Shown here one piece after another: positions 29,198-40,505 of a stretch of DNA of 64,000 nt (positions are counted from its first letter, which is position 1; every line of letters begins with the position of its first letter). The position numbers were made by a program, and so were the translations under genes. This DNA comes from Leptospira wolffii serovar Khorat str. Khorat-H2 (GTDB taxonomy: Bacteria; Spirochaetota; Leptospiria; Leptospirales; Leptospiraceae): the NCBI RefSeq assembly GCF_000306115.2, contig NZ_AKWX02000020.1:372001-436000 (forward strand). Direction: 5' to 3'. The notes below the pieces were generated by a model. It did no database searches and was not told the origin of the DNA. It was given only the letters and a program-made list of their open reading frames with translations.

Positions 29198-30658
29198 TTA
29201 CCTTTGTATCTGGTGATTGTATTCTACGATCGTCTTGAATAGAATCTCTATCCCCATCTTGAGATGCTCGACCGAAAGACTCTCGTCCTTTCCATGAATT
29301 CCGTCTATCTCCTCCGTGGAAAGCAAACCGGGAATGAGTCCGTAACATTTTAATCCGATCTGACGCAAGTAGGAACTATCCGTCGTTCCTGGAGAAAGAA
29401 ACGGAGCTGCGATCGCGCCCGGAACGATATTCGTACTGACACCTGCTATCACTCTAAACAGTAAACCGTCCATAGGAGACACGGAACCCGTTTCCATATG
29501 TCTAGGCGTAACTTCTACTTCGTACTTTGCTCCTATTTCTTTCACCTTTTCCAAGATTACATTCTCATCTTGGCCCGGTAGAATGCGAATGTCCAAAGAA
29601 CCTTCCGCCTCCGAAGTAATCACATTGATACCGATCGGATGTGTATCAATGCCGGTTATGCTCACAGTGTTGCGAGTCATCGCTACTAAATGGCGACTGC
29701 GATTGATCGTGCCTTGCAATAGTAGGAACAGTAAGGGATTTCTAGATCTCCTAAGAACGAATGAATCTGGAAAGGGCAAAAGATTGGATAAGGAGTAGAA
29801 GAATGCCGCGGCTTGGTCCTGGATCATTGTCTTCTTTCCTAATGTTTGTACTTCTTGTAAAAAACCTACCATCGACTTCGCGGCATAATTATTAGGAGGC
29901 GTACTTCCGTGCCCTGAGTTGGCTTTGGCTTTCAGGTCCAACCATACGGCTCCCTTTTCCGCCAATTGAATATTAAATAGTTTGGAACCGTCTATCGCTA
30001 CGTTCTTAGAACCCGTACCGCCTTCGTTCCAAACATACTCATATCCTTGGAAAATCTCTCTGTGCTTTGCGATGAGGAATCTGGTCCCATGCTCGGAACG
30101 ACTTTCTTCGTCCGCGACGGCAAGAAACATTAAGTTGGACTGAAGAGGAACCTTCTTCTCATGAGCGAGAATAAACGCATGCAGCTGCATGATCCCCAAG
30201 CCTTTTACATCCACTGCTCCACGACCGTGAATACGATTGTCCTTTCTCACTCCTGAGAAAGGGGGTTCGGTCCACTCTTTGGCATCGGCTTCCACAACAT
30301 CGATATGATTCGTAAGAATCAGACCTCCCTTTGTAGGATCTTTGCCTTTGAGTTCCGCGACCAAAGAAGCTCTATCCGGTTTACCCGGATATTCGATGAT
30401 ACGGGAAGGTATTCCTCTTTTATCTAAAACGGATTTCAAGAAGAGAGCTCCTTCTCTTTCACGACCTCGAACTGTGGCGATGCGAATATACGTTTGTAGA
30501 TCTTTGGCCGCTTCTTCACTTATAGCTGAATAATCTGCGGTAGGTGGGACGGAGCTTGGTGTGATCGGATCGATGCTATTCTCCGTAAAAGCAATCGTAT
30601 ACAGTATAAAAATCGCGAGGAAGGCTAAGATTGCGATTCCGATTTTCTTGAGGGACAT
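29198..30658 (-). CDS. M20 family metallopeptidase, membrane anchored
   Basis: A 486-residue dizinc carboxypeptidase/deacylase related to yeast CPS1 and human PM20D1. An N-terminal helix (about 7-26) anchors it. Metal ligands are in [10 protein letters not shown] near residue 120, the bridging Asp in GRGAVDVKG near 148, catalytic Glu-Glu in [10 protein letters not shown] near 188, and WNEGG near 216; the dimerisation domain follows. Leaders are followed by rsmG 2 bp downstream. It is not normally part of the mnmG-parB cluster. Confidence 0.9.
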   Translation of the reverse strand: MSLKKIGIAILAFLAIFILYTIAFTENSIDPITPSSVPPTADYSAISEEAAKDLQTYIRIATVRGREREGALFLKSVLDKRGIPSRIIEYPGKPDRASLVAELKGKDPTKGGLILTNHIDVVEADAKEWTEPPFSGVRKDNRIHGRGAVDVKGLGIMQLHAFILAHEKKVPLQSNLMFLAVADEESRSEHGTRFLIAKHREIFQGYEYVWNEGGTGSKNVAIDGSKLFNIQLAEKGAVWLDLKAKANSGHGSTPPNNYAAKSMVGFLQEVQTLGKKTMIQDQAAAFFYSLSNLLPFPDSFVLRRSRNPLLFLLLQGTINRSRHLVAMTRNTVSITGIDTHPIGINVITSEAEGSLDIRILPGQDENVILEKVKEIGAKYEVEVTPRHMETGSVSPMDGLLFRVIAGVSTNIVPGAIAAPFLSPGTTDSSYLRQIGLKCYGLIPGLLSTEEIDGIHGKDESLSVEHLKMGIEILFKTIVEYNHQIQR

Positions 30659-30904
30659 AGTTCCTCTCCATCTTTGTTTATTCTTGGAGAACAGATTTCA
30701 CTTCAATCAAACGAATTTAAATTCTCTACACTCTCTTCCGCTTATGGAACCATCGAAAATTATCTTTCATTCACGCCCGGGCAAGGAGTTTTCCTTTTCT
30801 CTTTCCCCCTTGCTTGTATAATTTTCTACGCAATATAGATCTAAAGCGCTTAGGAAGTCCCGTTGCTATTCTAGGATAATCTTCCTATCACGAGCTCCGA
30901 AATC

Positions 30905-30933
30905 CCGTAAAAACACCCTCAATCTTTTTACGG
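30905..30933 (+). promoter_or_regulatory. Perfect 9-bp inverted repeat upstream of 30963 gene
   Basis: CCGTAAAAA (30905-30913) and TTTTTACGG (30925-30933) flank 11 bases. The repeat lies 30 bp before the preferred ATG, in the 304-bp region between the divergent M20 gene and this gene. It could be an operator or a leader hairpin. The rest of 30659-30962 shows no gene or repeat. Confidence 0.5.
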
Positions 30934-30962
30934 AATCGTCGATGTCTATAATGAGGTCTCTC

Positions 30963-31703
30963 ATGTTTCGAAAAGCATTCTTATTGCTCGTCTTTCTTAC
31001 CGCGTCCGCAACCTTCCCTTTTACTCCGGGAAAGTGGTCTCATACGGATAGAATCGTTTTAGGTTTCGAGAAAGGCGGTCCTGCTCAAGAACTAGTGAAG
31101 GATGCCAAAGGCAATCTGATCTATTCTGCTAAATATGAATATGATGAGTCGGGAAAATTGGTCCGTGAAAATTATATCGGAAAAGACGGTAAGCCCGACG
31201 GGTTCACCAAGTTCACATATAAAGACGGTCGCGTGTTGAAGGAAGAACTCTTTAACAAGGATGGAGTGAATCTGGAAGCGAAAGTTTTCAACTACGACAA
31301 AGCAGGCATACTTTCTTCCGTAGAATTACTGGATCAGTCCGGAAAATCTCTGCTTCGTTGTTCCATTCTGTCTTGGGGAGAGAATGGAATGATCAAGGAC
31401 GCTCAAACGGAATGGGCCGACAGCAAAGACACCGAAAGATTTTCCGTAGTGAAGGATCCGAATAAGCCCGGGCTATACCAACAGAATATTTTCAACGAAG
31501 ACAAACAGCATGTTGCCTCCACGGTGCTTACTTTCGATTCGAATGGAAAACTTCTGAGCCGTATGAATGTGCAAGGCTCCCAGGAAAGAATGAACCGTCT
31601 CATCTGGGACAAGAGCAATCGTCTCCAGCAATTCACTTTCTTAGTGAAAGAAGGAGACAAGTGGACCATCGAAAAAACCCACGAACTGGTTTATTCTAAA
31701 TAA
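30963..31703 (+). CDS. Hypothetical exported protein with YD/RHS-like strands
   Basis: A 246-residue exported protein of unknown function. From ATG 30963, preceded by GAGG at six bases, residues 1-17 form a clean signal peptide (MFRKAFLLLVFLTASAT). Upstream in-frame ATGs at 30942 and 30951 lack ribosome sites. The mature part has repeating strands of the YEYDESGKLVRENY, FTYKDGRVLKEEL, FNYDKAGILSS and LTFDSNGKLLSR type, resembling the short units in YD/RHS and antitoxin-like YwqK proteins. It lies between the two halves of the mnmG/rsmG region; its stop is 7 bp from a parS site. Confidence 0.75.
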   Translation: MFRKAFLLLVFLTASATFPFTPGKWSHTDRIVLGFEKGGPAQELVKDAKGNLIYSAKYEYDESGKLVRENYIGKDGKPDGFTKFTYKDGRVLKEELFNKDGVNLEAKVFNYDKAGILSSVELLDQSGKSLLRCSILSWGENGMIKDAQTEWADSKDTERFSVVKDPNKPGLYQQNIFNEDKQHVASTVLTFDSNGKLLSRMNVQGSQERMNRLIWDKSNRLQQFTFLVKEGDKWTIEKTHELVYSK

Positions 31704-31710
31704 TCGGAAA

Positions 31711-31726
31711 CGTTTCACGTGAAACG
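31711..31726. other. parS: parS site 1
   Basis: CGTTTCACGTGAAACG is a perfect 16-bp palindrome that matches the bacterial parS consensus TGTTTCACGTGAAACA at all 14 central positions. It lies 3.3 kb from parA and about 6 kb from dnaA, as expected for an origin-proximal centromere. Confidence 0.95.
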
Positions 31727-31757
31727 GAGGGGGGACATACACTCCCCTCTTTTCTCT
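31727..31757 (+). terminator. Terminator after the 30963 gene
   Basis: GAGGGG (31727-31732) pairs with CCCCTC (31744-31749), followed by TTTTCTCTTCTT. It starts directly after parS site 1. Confidence 0.65.
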
Positions 31758-31991
31758 TCTTCTTTCTAAATCTCTTTCATTATTCTTCCGAGTCCGATTG
31801 CGATCGAACGCCACCGTCCTTTCCTAGATATCGACTTCGCTGCTGCCCGGACTTTTGCTCCAAGTATAAATAAAATCTCATCTCTCTTTCCCGATCACTA
31901 AGCTAACACATCAGGATGGATCTTTAAATAGAACTGATGAAGTTTCGAAATACTAGGCCAAGCCGATTTGACTGAAGTGTTCCTATCGTAT

Positions 31992-32007
31992 TGTTTCACG
32001 TGAAACG
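31992..32007. other. parS: parS site 2
   Basis: TGTTTCACGTGAAACG matches the parS consensus at 15 of 16 positions. It is 281 bp from site 1. A perfect 7-bp hairpin, TTGTAGG-AACT-CCTACAA (32009-32026), follows two bases later. The 31758-31991 spacer between the sites has no gene that I can support. Confidence 0.95.
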
Positions 32008-32033
32008 TTTGTAGGAACTCCTACAAAATAAAA

Positions 32034-32055
32034 AACCCCGGAAATTCCCGGGGTT
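32034..32055 (-). terminator. Rho-independent terminator after mnmG
   Basis: AACCCCGG (32034-32041) pairs with CCGGGGTT (32048-32055), and on the minus strand the hairpin runs into TTTTTTATTTT. It lies 30 bp past the mnmG stop and isolates mnmG from the parS sites. Confidence 0.85.
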
Positions 32056-32085
32056 TCATTACTCTCAACGTCGACGATTTACGAA

Positions 32086-33972
<1,887 letters not shown>

Positions 33973-34084
33973 CGCATCCTTTCGACTCCGGCACAACTCG
34001 GTTTGGCGCGTCGATCATTAGTCGACAGCATAACCCGTGCAAAGAATCATGTTATCAATAGTATCACTTTCAGGTTCCCTGTAC

Positions 34085-35008
34085 ATGCCAGAATCCATCA
34101 AGAAACTCTCTTACTTCGAAGGAAAAATAGTCCCCGAGAACGAAGCTAATATAAACATCAAGACTCATGCGTTGCAATACGGGACGACAGTCTTCGGCGG
34201 AATCCGAGGATACTACGATGACAAAACGGACAACCTATATGTGTTCCGCATCTTAGATCATTATAAACGTCTAGTAAATTCTACTAAGATCATGCAGCTC
34301 CAATTCCAAAAGACTCCGGAAGAACTGCGGGACATAACATTAGACCTGTTGAAACAATCCGGTTATCGCAGAAACGTTTACTTAAGACCTTTCATATACA
34401 CTTCCGCTTTGCAATTATCCCCCCGCTTCCACGATGTTCCTACCGAACTCGCTATCTATGTTTTGGAATTGGACGACTATCTGGACACAAAACGCGGATT
34501 GACCACTATGGTTTCTAGTTGGAGAAGGTTCGACGACACCGTGATCCCTACTCTCTCCAAAGTCTCGGGAGGATATGTGAACTCGGCGCTCGCCAAATCG
34601 GAAGCCGTGCAAAACGGTTTCGACGAAGCTATATTTCTAGACGGAAGAGGATTCGTAAGCGAAGGTTCGGCGGAAAATATCTTCTTAGTTAGAGAAGGTA
34701 AAATCATCACTCCTTCCATCTCGTCTTCTCTCCTTGAAGGGATCACTCGCAGATCCGTTTTACAACTCGCAAGAGACTTCGGATACGAAGTAGTAGAAAG
34801 AGAGATCACCAGGAGCGAACTTTATATAGCCGACGAGATATTCTTCTCCGGAACGGGAGTACAGATCGCTTGGGTGAGCGAAGTCGACAGAAGAAAGATC
34901 GGAACCGGAGAGATAGGACCTATAACCAAACAACTCCAATCTTCTTTCTTCGATTTGATCGTAGGAAAGAATCCGAAATACAAACACTGGTTGACTCCGG
35001 TTTATTAA
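34085..35008 (+). CDS. ilvE: Branched-chain amino acid aminotransferase (class IV, PLP)
   Basis: A PLP enzyme interconverting branched-chain amino and keto acids. The 307-residue protein has HALQYGTTVFGGIRGY near residue 30, the PLP Lys in LSKVSGGYVNSALAKSEA near 165, and the signature GFDEAIFLDGRGFVSEGSAENIFLVRE near 190. ATG 34085 (MPESIKKLSYFEGK) fits the family; GTG 34037 or ATG 34049 would add 12-16 odd residues. It is divergent from mnmG. D-amino acid or aminodeoxychorismate lyase relatives share the fold but the motifs favour IlvE. Confidence 0.88.
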   Translation: MPESIKKLSYFEGKIVPENEANINIKTHALQYGTTVFGGIRGYYDDKTDNLYVFRILDHYKRLVNSTKIMQLQFQKTPEELRDITLDLLKQSGYRRNVYLRPFIYTSALQLSPRFHDVPTELAIYVLELDDYLDTKRGLTTMVSSWRRFDDTVIPTLSKVSGGYVNSALAKSEAVQNGFDEAIFLDGRGFVSEGSAENIFLVREGKIITPSISSSLLEGITRRSVLQLARDFGYEVVEREITRSELYIADEIFFSGTGVQIAWVSEVDRRKIGTGEIGPITKQLQSSFFDLIVGKNPKYKHWLTPVY

Positions 35009-35027
35009 TCCTTGATCAAAGGGTATC

Positions 35028-35975
35028 ATGTCTTCCTCTTTCGGAATCGATGAAATCCAAGGACAAGATCGGGCCTTAGTCTTTTTAAAAAAATACAGTT
35101 CCGAACCGGATCTACTTCCTCCTCTACTCATCTTTTATGGACCGGAAGGAACCGGAAAGCAAAGCGCTGTCGAAAGATTTATCCGACATGTGCTATGCTT
35201 GGAAGGAACTTCCTGCGGACATTGCGCTTCCTGCAAGGCCTTCATGCATAATTCTCATCCGGATATCGTTTGGTTTCCTTTACAGAAGAATAAACAAATC
35301 CCCATAGGCAAAGAAGATAACCCGGAAGAGTTCAGCATCCGTTGGTTGATTCGCACCCGACTTTACTACCGCCCTCACTTATCCAAAGTAAGATTCATCG
35401 TAGTGCCGGACGCATCTTTGATCGGGAACGAAGCCGAGACTGCTCTCTTAAAATCCTTGGAAGAAGCCCCCTACTTCACACGATTCATATTCATCGTGAA
35501 CGATCTGGAGCAACTCAAAGAGACTATCTTAAGCAGAGGCGTGTGCGTCCCTTTCGGATATCTGCCTCAAAAAGTTGTGAAGGAACTTCATTCTCGCAAA
35601 TCTTTATCCTACTTAGCGGCTCAAGGCGGAAGCATGGATGCATTCGATTGTCCGCCTCAGGTTATAGAAGAGATTTCTCAAAGAATCGAAGATCGAGTCC
35701 GCCAGCCTTTGGACTATCTGCGTTTGGAACAATGGGTATTAGAATACAAAGACAATCATCCGGACTGGAAAGAGGATTTTTCATTTAAGGACTTCTTGGA
35801 CTTAGTTGGGCTTATGCTTTTACAGGAATATTCCAAATCGAATTTCGAAAAGAATCTTCCTAAGATGGAAGCGGTCTTTCGTTTTAAAGAAAGATTACAT
35901 GAGAAGATTCATGGCCAAGAAACCATAGCCCTTTCCATGCTAGTACACGAACTTTCACTCTTAGACCAACAATAA
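35028..35975 (+). CDS. holB: DNA polymerase III delta-prime-like clamp-loader subunit
   Basis: A 315-residue AAA+ protein of the delta-prime/DnaX group. FYGPEGTGKQSAVERF holds a Walker A-like loop near residue 38, CGHCASC a zinc module near 63, LLKSLEEAPYFTRFIFIVNDLEQL and ILSRGVCVPFGYL (SRC-like sensor with Gly) follow. No Walker B DExx is clear, which fits the non-hydrolysing delta-prime role. Partner genes dnaX and holA are at 16 and 56 kb. It follows ilvE by 19 bp. Confidence 0.85.
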   Translation: MSSSFGIDEIQGQDRALVFLKKYSSEPDLLPPLLIFYGPEGTGKQSAVERFIRHVLCLEGTSCGHCASCKAFMHNSHPDIVWFPLQKNKQIPIGKEDNPEEFSIRWLIRTRLYYRPHLSKVRFIVVPDASLIGNEAETALLKSLEEAPYFTRFIFIVNDLEQLKETILSRGVCVPFGYLPQKVVKELHSRKSLSYLAAQGGSMDAFDCPPQVIEEISQRIEDRVRQPLDYLRLEQWVLEYKDNHPDWKEDFSFKDFLDLVGLMLLQEYSKSNFEKNLPKMEAVFRFKERLHEKIHGQETIALSMLVHELSLLDQQ

Positions 35976-35997
35976 AGTTCGTACTAAACCGCATCGG

Positions 35998-36804
35998 TTA
36001 AGCCGGAGTCAGAATCTTGTCTCGGAAAAATTCGAAGATGTTATTCTCCACTTCCTTGCGTGCGGACACATGAGGAAAATGAGTGCAGTTTGGAAGGATA
36101 ACTTTCTTTGCCTTTTGCCTTAAGACTCCAGCTATCGTTTCTATTTGATTAAGAGTAGCGTACTCGTCTTCTCGTCCTTGGATCAAAAGCGTAGGACAAT
36201 CTATCGAATCCAATCTATCCTCTATATTCCAGTTCGCGAAGCGTTCGGATAACCAAGTATCACACCAAGCATCGAAAAGAATTTCTGTCTTATCCCCATG
36301 GAATCTTTCCAGAGACTTGGAAAGATTCTTCTCTATATACTTCTCCTTGAACTTTCTGATTCCTTCTCTAGTAATTTCTTCCACAAAAATATGGGGAGCC
36401 ATCGCCACGAGACCTTTGCAATCTTTGAACCGAGACGCGTATAATAACGCGATGCTTGCTCCGTCGCTATGACCGACCAAATAAACATTATTTAATCCCA
36501 AGGTCTCCACTAAACTTCTTAAATATATAAACGCTTCTATATGAAGATAATTCATATCCCGTGAAAGAATCATTGGATCGGATTTACCGTAGCCCAATCG
36601 ATCATAAACGTAGGCTTTCATTCCTAACTCGCTTGCGATTCGTTCCGGAAAGGTTTTCCATTGCTCCACGCTACCTAGAGCGTCATGAAGAAAAATCATA
36701 GCGGTGGAATCCGCTTTTACCGTTTCGGGAGTGATGGACAAAACGTTCAGATCGCTTTCCAATACTCGAACCTTGAATTCTTCTTTTAGTATATTCTCAC
36801 TCAT
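35998..36804 (-). CDS. Alpha/beta hydrolase
   Basis: A 268-residue cytoplasmic alpha/beta-hydrolase. The nucleophile elbow is VGHSDGASIA near residue 112, the oxyanion region FLHDALGSVEQW near 40, the acid in LIQGREDEYA near 210 and the catalytic His in NCTHFPHVS near 246. The start overlaps the TetR-type gene by 4 bp, so the regulator probably controls it. It might act on an ester or lactone; the substrate is unknown. Confidence 0.85.
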   Translation of the reverse strand: MSENILKEEFKVRVLESDLNVLSITPETVKADSTAMIFLHDALGSVEQWKTFPERIASELGMKAYVYDRLGYGKSDPMILSRDMNYLHIEAFIYLRSLVETLGLNNVYLVGHSDGASIALLYASRFKDCKGLVAMAPHIFVEEITREGIRKFKEKYIEKNLSKSLERFHGDKTEILFDAWCDTWLSERFANWNIEDRLDSIDCPTLLIQGREDEYATLNQIETIAGVLRQKAKKVILPNCTHFPHVSARKEVENNIFEFFRDKILTPA

Positions 36805-37379
36805 CTTCTAACTCGTTTATTACTTCTCTCGATCGCATCGGAAAGTACGGGTAACCCGGATGCTTTTATAGTACGTAGAATATTCTGATCGGTAGGTTCT
36901 TTAAATAAATCGAAACTCACCAAAGTAGCCAGACCGTAAATATAAACCCATCTCTTCATTACTAAGTCTTTTAACTCTTTTGGAGAAAAGGAAGAGAACT
37001 CTTTTAAGTTTTTGAAAATTCTTATATGATATCTTAGAATCCTCTCGATCGAAACGGCACCGTACGTCGGATTCAAACAAAGTCCGTGAAATAACTTAGG
37101 ATGTTCCCGGGCAAAAACGACGACTCCCACTCCCATATTTAAGAAAGTGTGATGTGAATAGCTTTGATTCGTGTACGTTAGAAGAATATCGAAGATTTGA
37201 TTCAATACAGCCTTATCCAGCGCCTTTCTAGTCTTGAATTGGCTATATATCGGCTGAGGTGATCCCTCGAAATACTGCGAGACTTTCCGAACGCTTAAAG
37301 CGGAGAAGCCTTCCTCTTCCACGCACTGTATTGCCGCGGTAATGATCGAATTCGAAGTATATTTGACGCTAGGAGGCAT
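36801..37379 (-). CDS. TetR/AcrR-family transcriptional regulator
   Basis: A 192-residue regulator. The N-terminal HTH spans about residues 10-57 (IITAAIQCVEEEGFSALSVRKVSQYFEGSPQPIYSQFKTRKAL), a recognisable TetR layout, though the turn region is slightly divergent. The C-terminal helices bind an unknown ligand. It leads a two-gene operon with the hydrolase. Overlapping palindromes at 37382-37401, just before its ATG, are probable autoregulatory operators. AGGAGG stands 1-2 bases from ATG, very close. Confidence 0.85.
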   Translation of the reverse strand: MPPSVKYTSNSIITAAIQCVEEEGFSALSVRKVSQYFEGSPQPIYSQFKTRKALDKAVLNQIFDILLTYTNQSYSHHTFLNMGVGVVVFAREHPKLFHGLCLNPTYGAVSIERILRYHIRIFKNLKEFSSFSPKELKDLVMKRWVYIYGLATLVSFDLFKEPTDQNILRTIKASGLPVLSDAIERSNKRVRR

Positions 37380-37381
37380 TA

Positions 37382-37401
37382 ATTACACATGTAATATTAC
37401 A
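37382..37401. promoter_or_regulatory. Candidate TetR-type operator
   Basis: ATTACA-CA-TGTAAT (37382-37395) is an inverted repeat with 6-bp arms, and TGTAATATTACA (37390-37401) is a perfect 12-bp palindrome overlapping it. They lie 3 bp upstream of the regulator ATG, where a TetR dimer would block transcription. Confidence 0.65.
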
Positions 37402-37740
37402 CCCGAAATGTAAAGTGAATTTTAGAAAAATATAGGGCGATTTCAAGAGAACAACGGCTCACAATATGAAAAATATTGATTAAACGGATAAAAAATTCTC
37501 ATAAACAAAGAAGAGACATAATGATTTATCTATTACCAATCTTCTTTGTTTTTCCTCATGTTTCTTCTTCGGTTTCCGAATTTTCATTTGTAGGTGACCG
37601 ACTGAAGAAAAATAGTGTAATCTCGTTGAATGGTCTTCCGGACCATTTTCTTTTCCGTTTTCATTTTTTTCCGAAGCCTATCGCGATTTTTCTCCGCGAT
37701 ATGATCGGCGTTTTTTGGATTTTTTCTATAGGAGTGTCGA
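37402..37740 (+). promoter_or_regulatory. dnaA leader with three inverted repeats
   Basis: No convincing gene occupies this 339-bp region. It holds AAACAAAGAAG (37503-37513) with CTTCTTTGTTT (37541-37551), ATGGTC (37630-37635) with GACCAT (37641-37646) followed by TTTTC, and ATCGCG (37680-37685) with CGCGAT (37695-37700). All lie upstream of the dnaA ribosome site AGGAG (37730-37734). They could be attenuator or anti-attenuator hairpins. Confidence 0.5.
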
Positions 37741-39048
37741 TTGGACTCGAGCTGGAAGCGTATTTTAGAGGAAGTATCAAAAGAAATTCCTCCGACTTAC
37801 TTTGATAAGTTCATCGATACGCTGCAATTAGACAGCTTAACGGATGATCGTTGTATTCTTATCGCTCCTTCTTCCAACATAAAGACTCATGTAGAGAAAA
37901 AATACCAAAACTACATCGAAGAAGCCATCTTTCGTGCTAGCGGAAACCGAATCCCAGTGGAGATCGTTTTAGAATCTCCTTCCAATTTAAACGTAGTTCT
38001 GAAGGAAAATTTTAAGGATAGATCCTATTCTTTTAATCAGGATTATACTTTTGATAACTTTGTAGTAGGAAATACGAACCGTCTAGCTTATAGCGCTGCG
38101 ATGGAATGTGTCAAAAATCCCGCTGAGATCAATCCGCTCTATCTCTTCGGAAAAGTCGGTGTGGGAAAGACCCATTTATTGCATGCGATCGGTTCCGAAA
38201 TCGTAAAGAAAGAACCTTGGAAAACGGCTTACTACGTGGATATAAAATCCTTTATGAGTGAATTCCTCTTCGCTCTACAATCCAGAGATTCTATCGAATC
38301 TTTCAAAATCAAGTACCAGTCCTATAACTGTCTGTTGATAGACGACATACAATTATTGAATACCGGTGCGGAAAAGACCCAGGAAGAATTCTTCACTATC
38401 TTCAATTTTCTATTCGAGAGAAAAAGACAAATCGTCATAGCATCCGACCGTCCTAGCTCGGAACTCCCTATCCATGATCGTCTGAAATCCAGGTTCGTAA
38501 CCGGAGTGCAGGCGGACATCCAAGCACCGGACAGAGATACTAGAATCGGAATCCTAGAGAAAACCTGCCAAATCCTAAACTTAGGACTATCGCAAGAGCA
38601 TATCCATTTGATCTCGGATCTAATCGAAGACGATACAAGAGCCTTATTGGGAGCATTGAACGATCTCGCTCTTCATAAAAGAGCGTTCTCCCATCTATTC
38701 TTTACTAATACGATGATCGAAGAGATTTTGAAGAATAGAATCTTTCGTAAGAAAAATTTCCAACTCAGCCAGGACAAGGTCATCGAGTATATTTCCGAAA
38801 TCTATCATTTGGATCCTAAAGAAATCATGGGTAAGAGTAGGAAACCCGAGTACGTTATCCCAAGACACCTATGCATGTACGTTCTACATAAAGAATTTCG
38901 CCTGAATAAAAGTCAGGTGGGAAGAATGTTCAGTAGCGAACATACCACAGTTATCCATGCTGTTCGTAACATAGAAAATCGAATGAAAGAAGACAAAGAT
39001 TTCTCCATTAAAGTGGAAAGTATCCTCAAACGCTTCCAATTCCAATAA
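37741..39048 (+). CDS. dnaA: DnaA, chromosomal replication initiator
   Basis: The 435-residue AAA+ initiator that binds DnaA boxes and melts oriC. Domain I is [24 protein letters not shown]. Domain III holds [16 protein letters not shown] (Walker A) near residue 137 and LLIDDIQLL (Walker B) near 200. Domain IV ends with the signature [20 protein letters not shown]. The start is TTG, seven bases after AGGAG. It opens the dnaA-dnaN-recF-gyrB-gyrA run. Confidence 0.97.
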   Translation: MDSSWKRILEEVSKEIPPTYFDKFIDTLQLDSLTDDRCILIAPSSNIKTHVEKKYQNYIEEAIFRASGNRIPVEIVLESPSNLNVVLKENFKDRSYSFNQDYTFDNFVVGNTNRLAYSAAMECVKNPAEINPLYLFGKVGVGKTHLLHAIGSEIVKKEPWKTAYYVDIKSFMSEFLFALQSRDSIESFKIKYQSYNCLLIDDIQLLNTGAEKTQEEFFTIFNFLFERKRQIVIASDRPSSELPIHDRLKSRFVTGVQADIQAPDRDTRIGILEKTCQILNLGLSQEHIHLISDLIEDDTRALLGALNDLALHKRAFSHLFFTNTMIEEILKNRIFRKKNFQLSQDKVIEYISEIYHLDPKEIMGKSRKPEYVIPRHLCMYVLHKEFRLNKSQVGRMFSSEHTTVIHAVRNIENRMKEDKDFSIKVESILKRFQFQ

Positions 39049-39374
39049 TATAGAAAGATTCAATAGCTCAGCTTATCCGACATAGAGCTGGGTATAGTAT
39101 GTAAATAACTCGTGTATTTCATATCTATAAGGTCTAAATAAGACATAAGACAAAATTATTGTCCCTTATAAGAATGAAAATGAGCGTAAGTATAACAGAT
39201 AAACAGTAGTTTTTTTCGGTTCTTGGAAATTGTACTTTTCAATATAAATGCGACATATTTCCCTTATCTCAAGACTTATGACTCTTATGTACATACGCAC
39301 ATGTACAAGTACAATAACAGTACATATAAGATAGATATATATAACTTACCATTAATTTGAATGGAGAAAGCAAA
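39049..39374. other. oriC: Candidate oriC between dnaA and dnaN
   Basis: This 326-bp AT-rich intergenic DNA has no gene. It contains many CTTAT or ATAAG words on both strands, a GTACA-rich cluster (39285-39325, including two TGTACA palindromes), and an alternating ATATATA run (39334-39342) suited to unwinding. I did not find a consensus TTATCCACA box, so the assignment rests on location and composition. Confidence 0.5.
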
Positions 39375-40496
39375 TTGAAGATAAAGGTAAACACATCCGA
39401 ATTTTTGAAAGCGATCCACGCCGTAGAAGGAGTTATCTCAGCTCGAGAAATTAGATCCATTCTTTCCAATTTAAAATTGGAGGCGGAGGAATCTTCGGTT
39501 TCCATATCCGCGACCGATTTGGAAATCTCTATTAAAACTTCATTAAATGCAGAAGTTTCCAAAGCGGGAAATATTTCCCTTCCCGCAAAACAACTTTCTA
39601 GTATCTTTAAAACGATTCACTTTGAAGAAGCTTTGTTATCCACCGAAGGAACGGAAGCGGATTCCACGATCACTTATATCACGGACGCAACCAAGAAGAA
39701 CGATTATAAAAATAAACTGAACGGAATGGATGCGGAAGAAATCAAAACGATTTCCAAAGTGGATCCTTCTATCGTCTCCGATTTTCCTACTTCAGTATTC
39801 GCGGAGATGATCCGCAAGACCAGTTATGCCATCGCTCATGAGGATCAAAGATATATCTTTAACGGATTGTATATGGTTCCTAAAGGGGACAAACTCGTAT
39901 TTGCGGTAACCGATGGTCGAAGACTTTGCAAAATAGAGAGAACCTTAGCGACTCCTCTGAAGTTCAAGGATCCGGTTATTATTCCAGCAAAGGCTATTCG
40001 CGAGATATCCAAAATGATCGGCACTGCCGAAGTCGGTAAGATCGGTATCGTAGACAATCAAATCTATGTTAATGCAAATCATATCGAATTACTCTGTAAG
40101 CTGATCGAAGGGAATTTCCCTAACTACGAACAGGTAATTCCTAAGTCTTCCAAGTTCAGCGCGGTGATACCTAAGGAAAGTTTCCAAATCTATCTGCGCC
40201 AGGCTTTGATCGCTGCGGAAGAACCCACTCGTCAGATTCGTTTGACCTTCTCCAATAATAATCTCAATTTTTATGCCCAGACCCAAGGTGTGAACGAGGT
40301 TAGTATCAACATGCCGATAGAATATTCAGGAGAAGAGATCACCGTCGCATTCAAAGGCGAATATCTATCCGAAGTATTCAGATCCATAGACGATAACGAA
40401 TTCAAGATAGAGTTCAGCGATTCCAGTTCTCCAGTGGTATTTAAGGATCCTTCCGATCCGGAATTCATATCGGTTATCATGCCGATGAAAATATAA
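39375..40496 (+). CDS. dnaN: DnaN, DNA polymerase III beta sliding clamp
   Basis: The ring-shaped processivity clamp. From TTG 39375 ([21 protein letters not shown]), preceded by GGAG at eight bases, it is 373 residues, the family length. Three clamp domains follow, with [11 protein letters not shown] near residue 250 and the C-terminal [10 protein letters not shown] typical of beta. A TTG at 39357 would add six residues and has no ribosome site. Confidence 0.96.
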   Translation: MKIKVNTSEFLKAIHAVEGVISAREIRSILSNLKLEAEESSVSISATDLEISIKTSLNAEVSKAGNISLPAKQLSSIFKTIHFEEALLSTEGTEADSTITYITDATKKNDYKNKLNGMDAEEIKTISKVDPSIVSDFPTSVFAEMIRKTSYAIAHEDQRYIFNGLYMVPKGDKLVFAVTDGRRLCKIERTLATPLKFKDPVIIPAKAIREISKMIGTAEVGKIGIVDNQIYVNANHIELLCKLIEGNFPNYEQVIPKSSKFSAVIPKESFQIYLRQALIAAEEPTRQIRLTFSNNNLNFYAQTQGVNEVSINMPIEYSGEEITVAFKGEYLSEVFRSIDDNEFKIEFSDSSSPVVFKDPSDPEFISVIMPMKI

Positions 40497-40505
40497 GAGA
40501 CTACC

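Noticed and set aside
29196..29348. 51-codon N-terminal extension of rsmG
   Set aside because: It lies inside the M20 gene; ATG 29195 has a ribosome site and gives normal length.
33973..33996. TTG start eight codons upstream of mnmG
   Set aside because: ATG 33972 has AGGA at good spacing and fits family length.
37476..37805. 109-residue open frame upstream of dnaA
   Set aside because: It overlaps the dnaA start by 65 bp, covers the hairpin repeats and reads as Phe/Ile-rich translation of T-rich DNA with no ribosome site.
39357..39374. Upstream TTG start for dnaN
   Set aside because: The TTG at 39375 follows GGAG and matches the conserved beta-clamp start.
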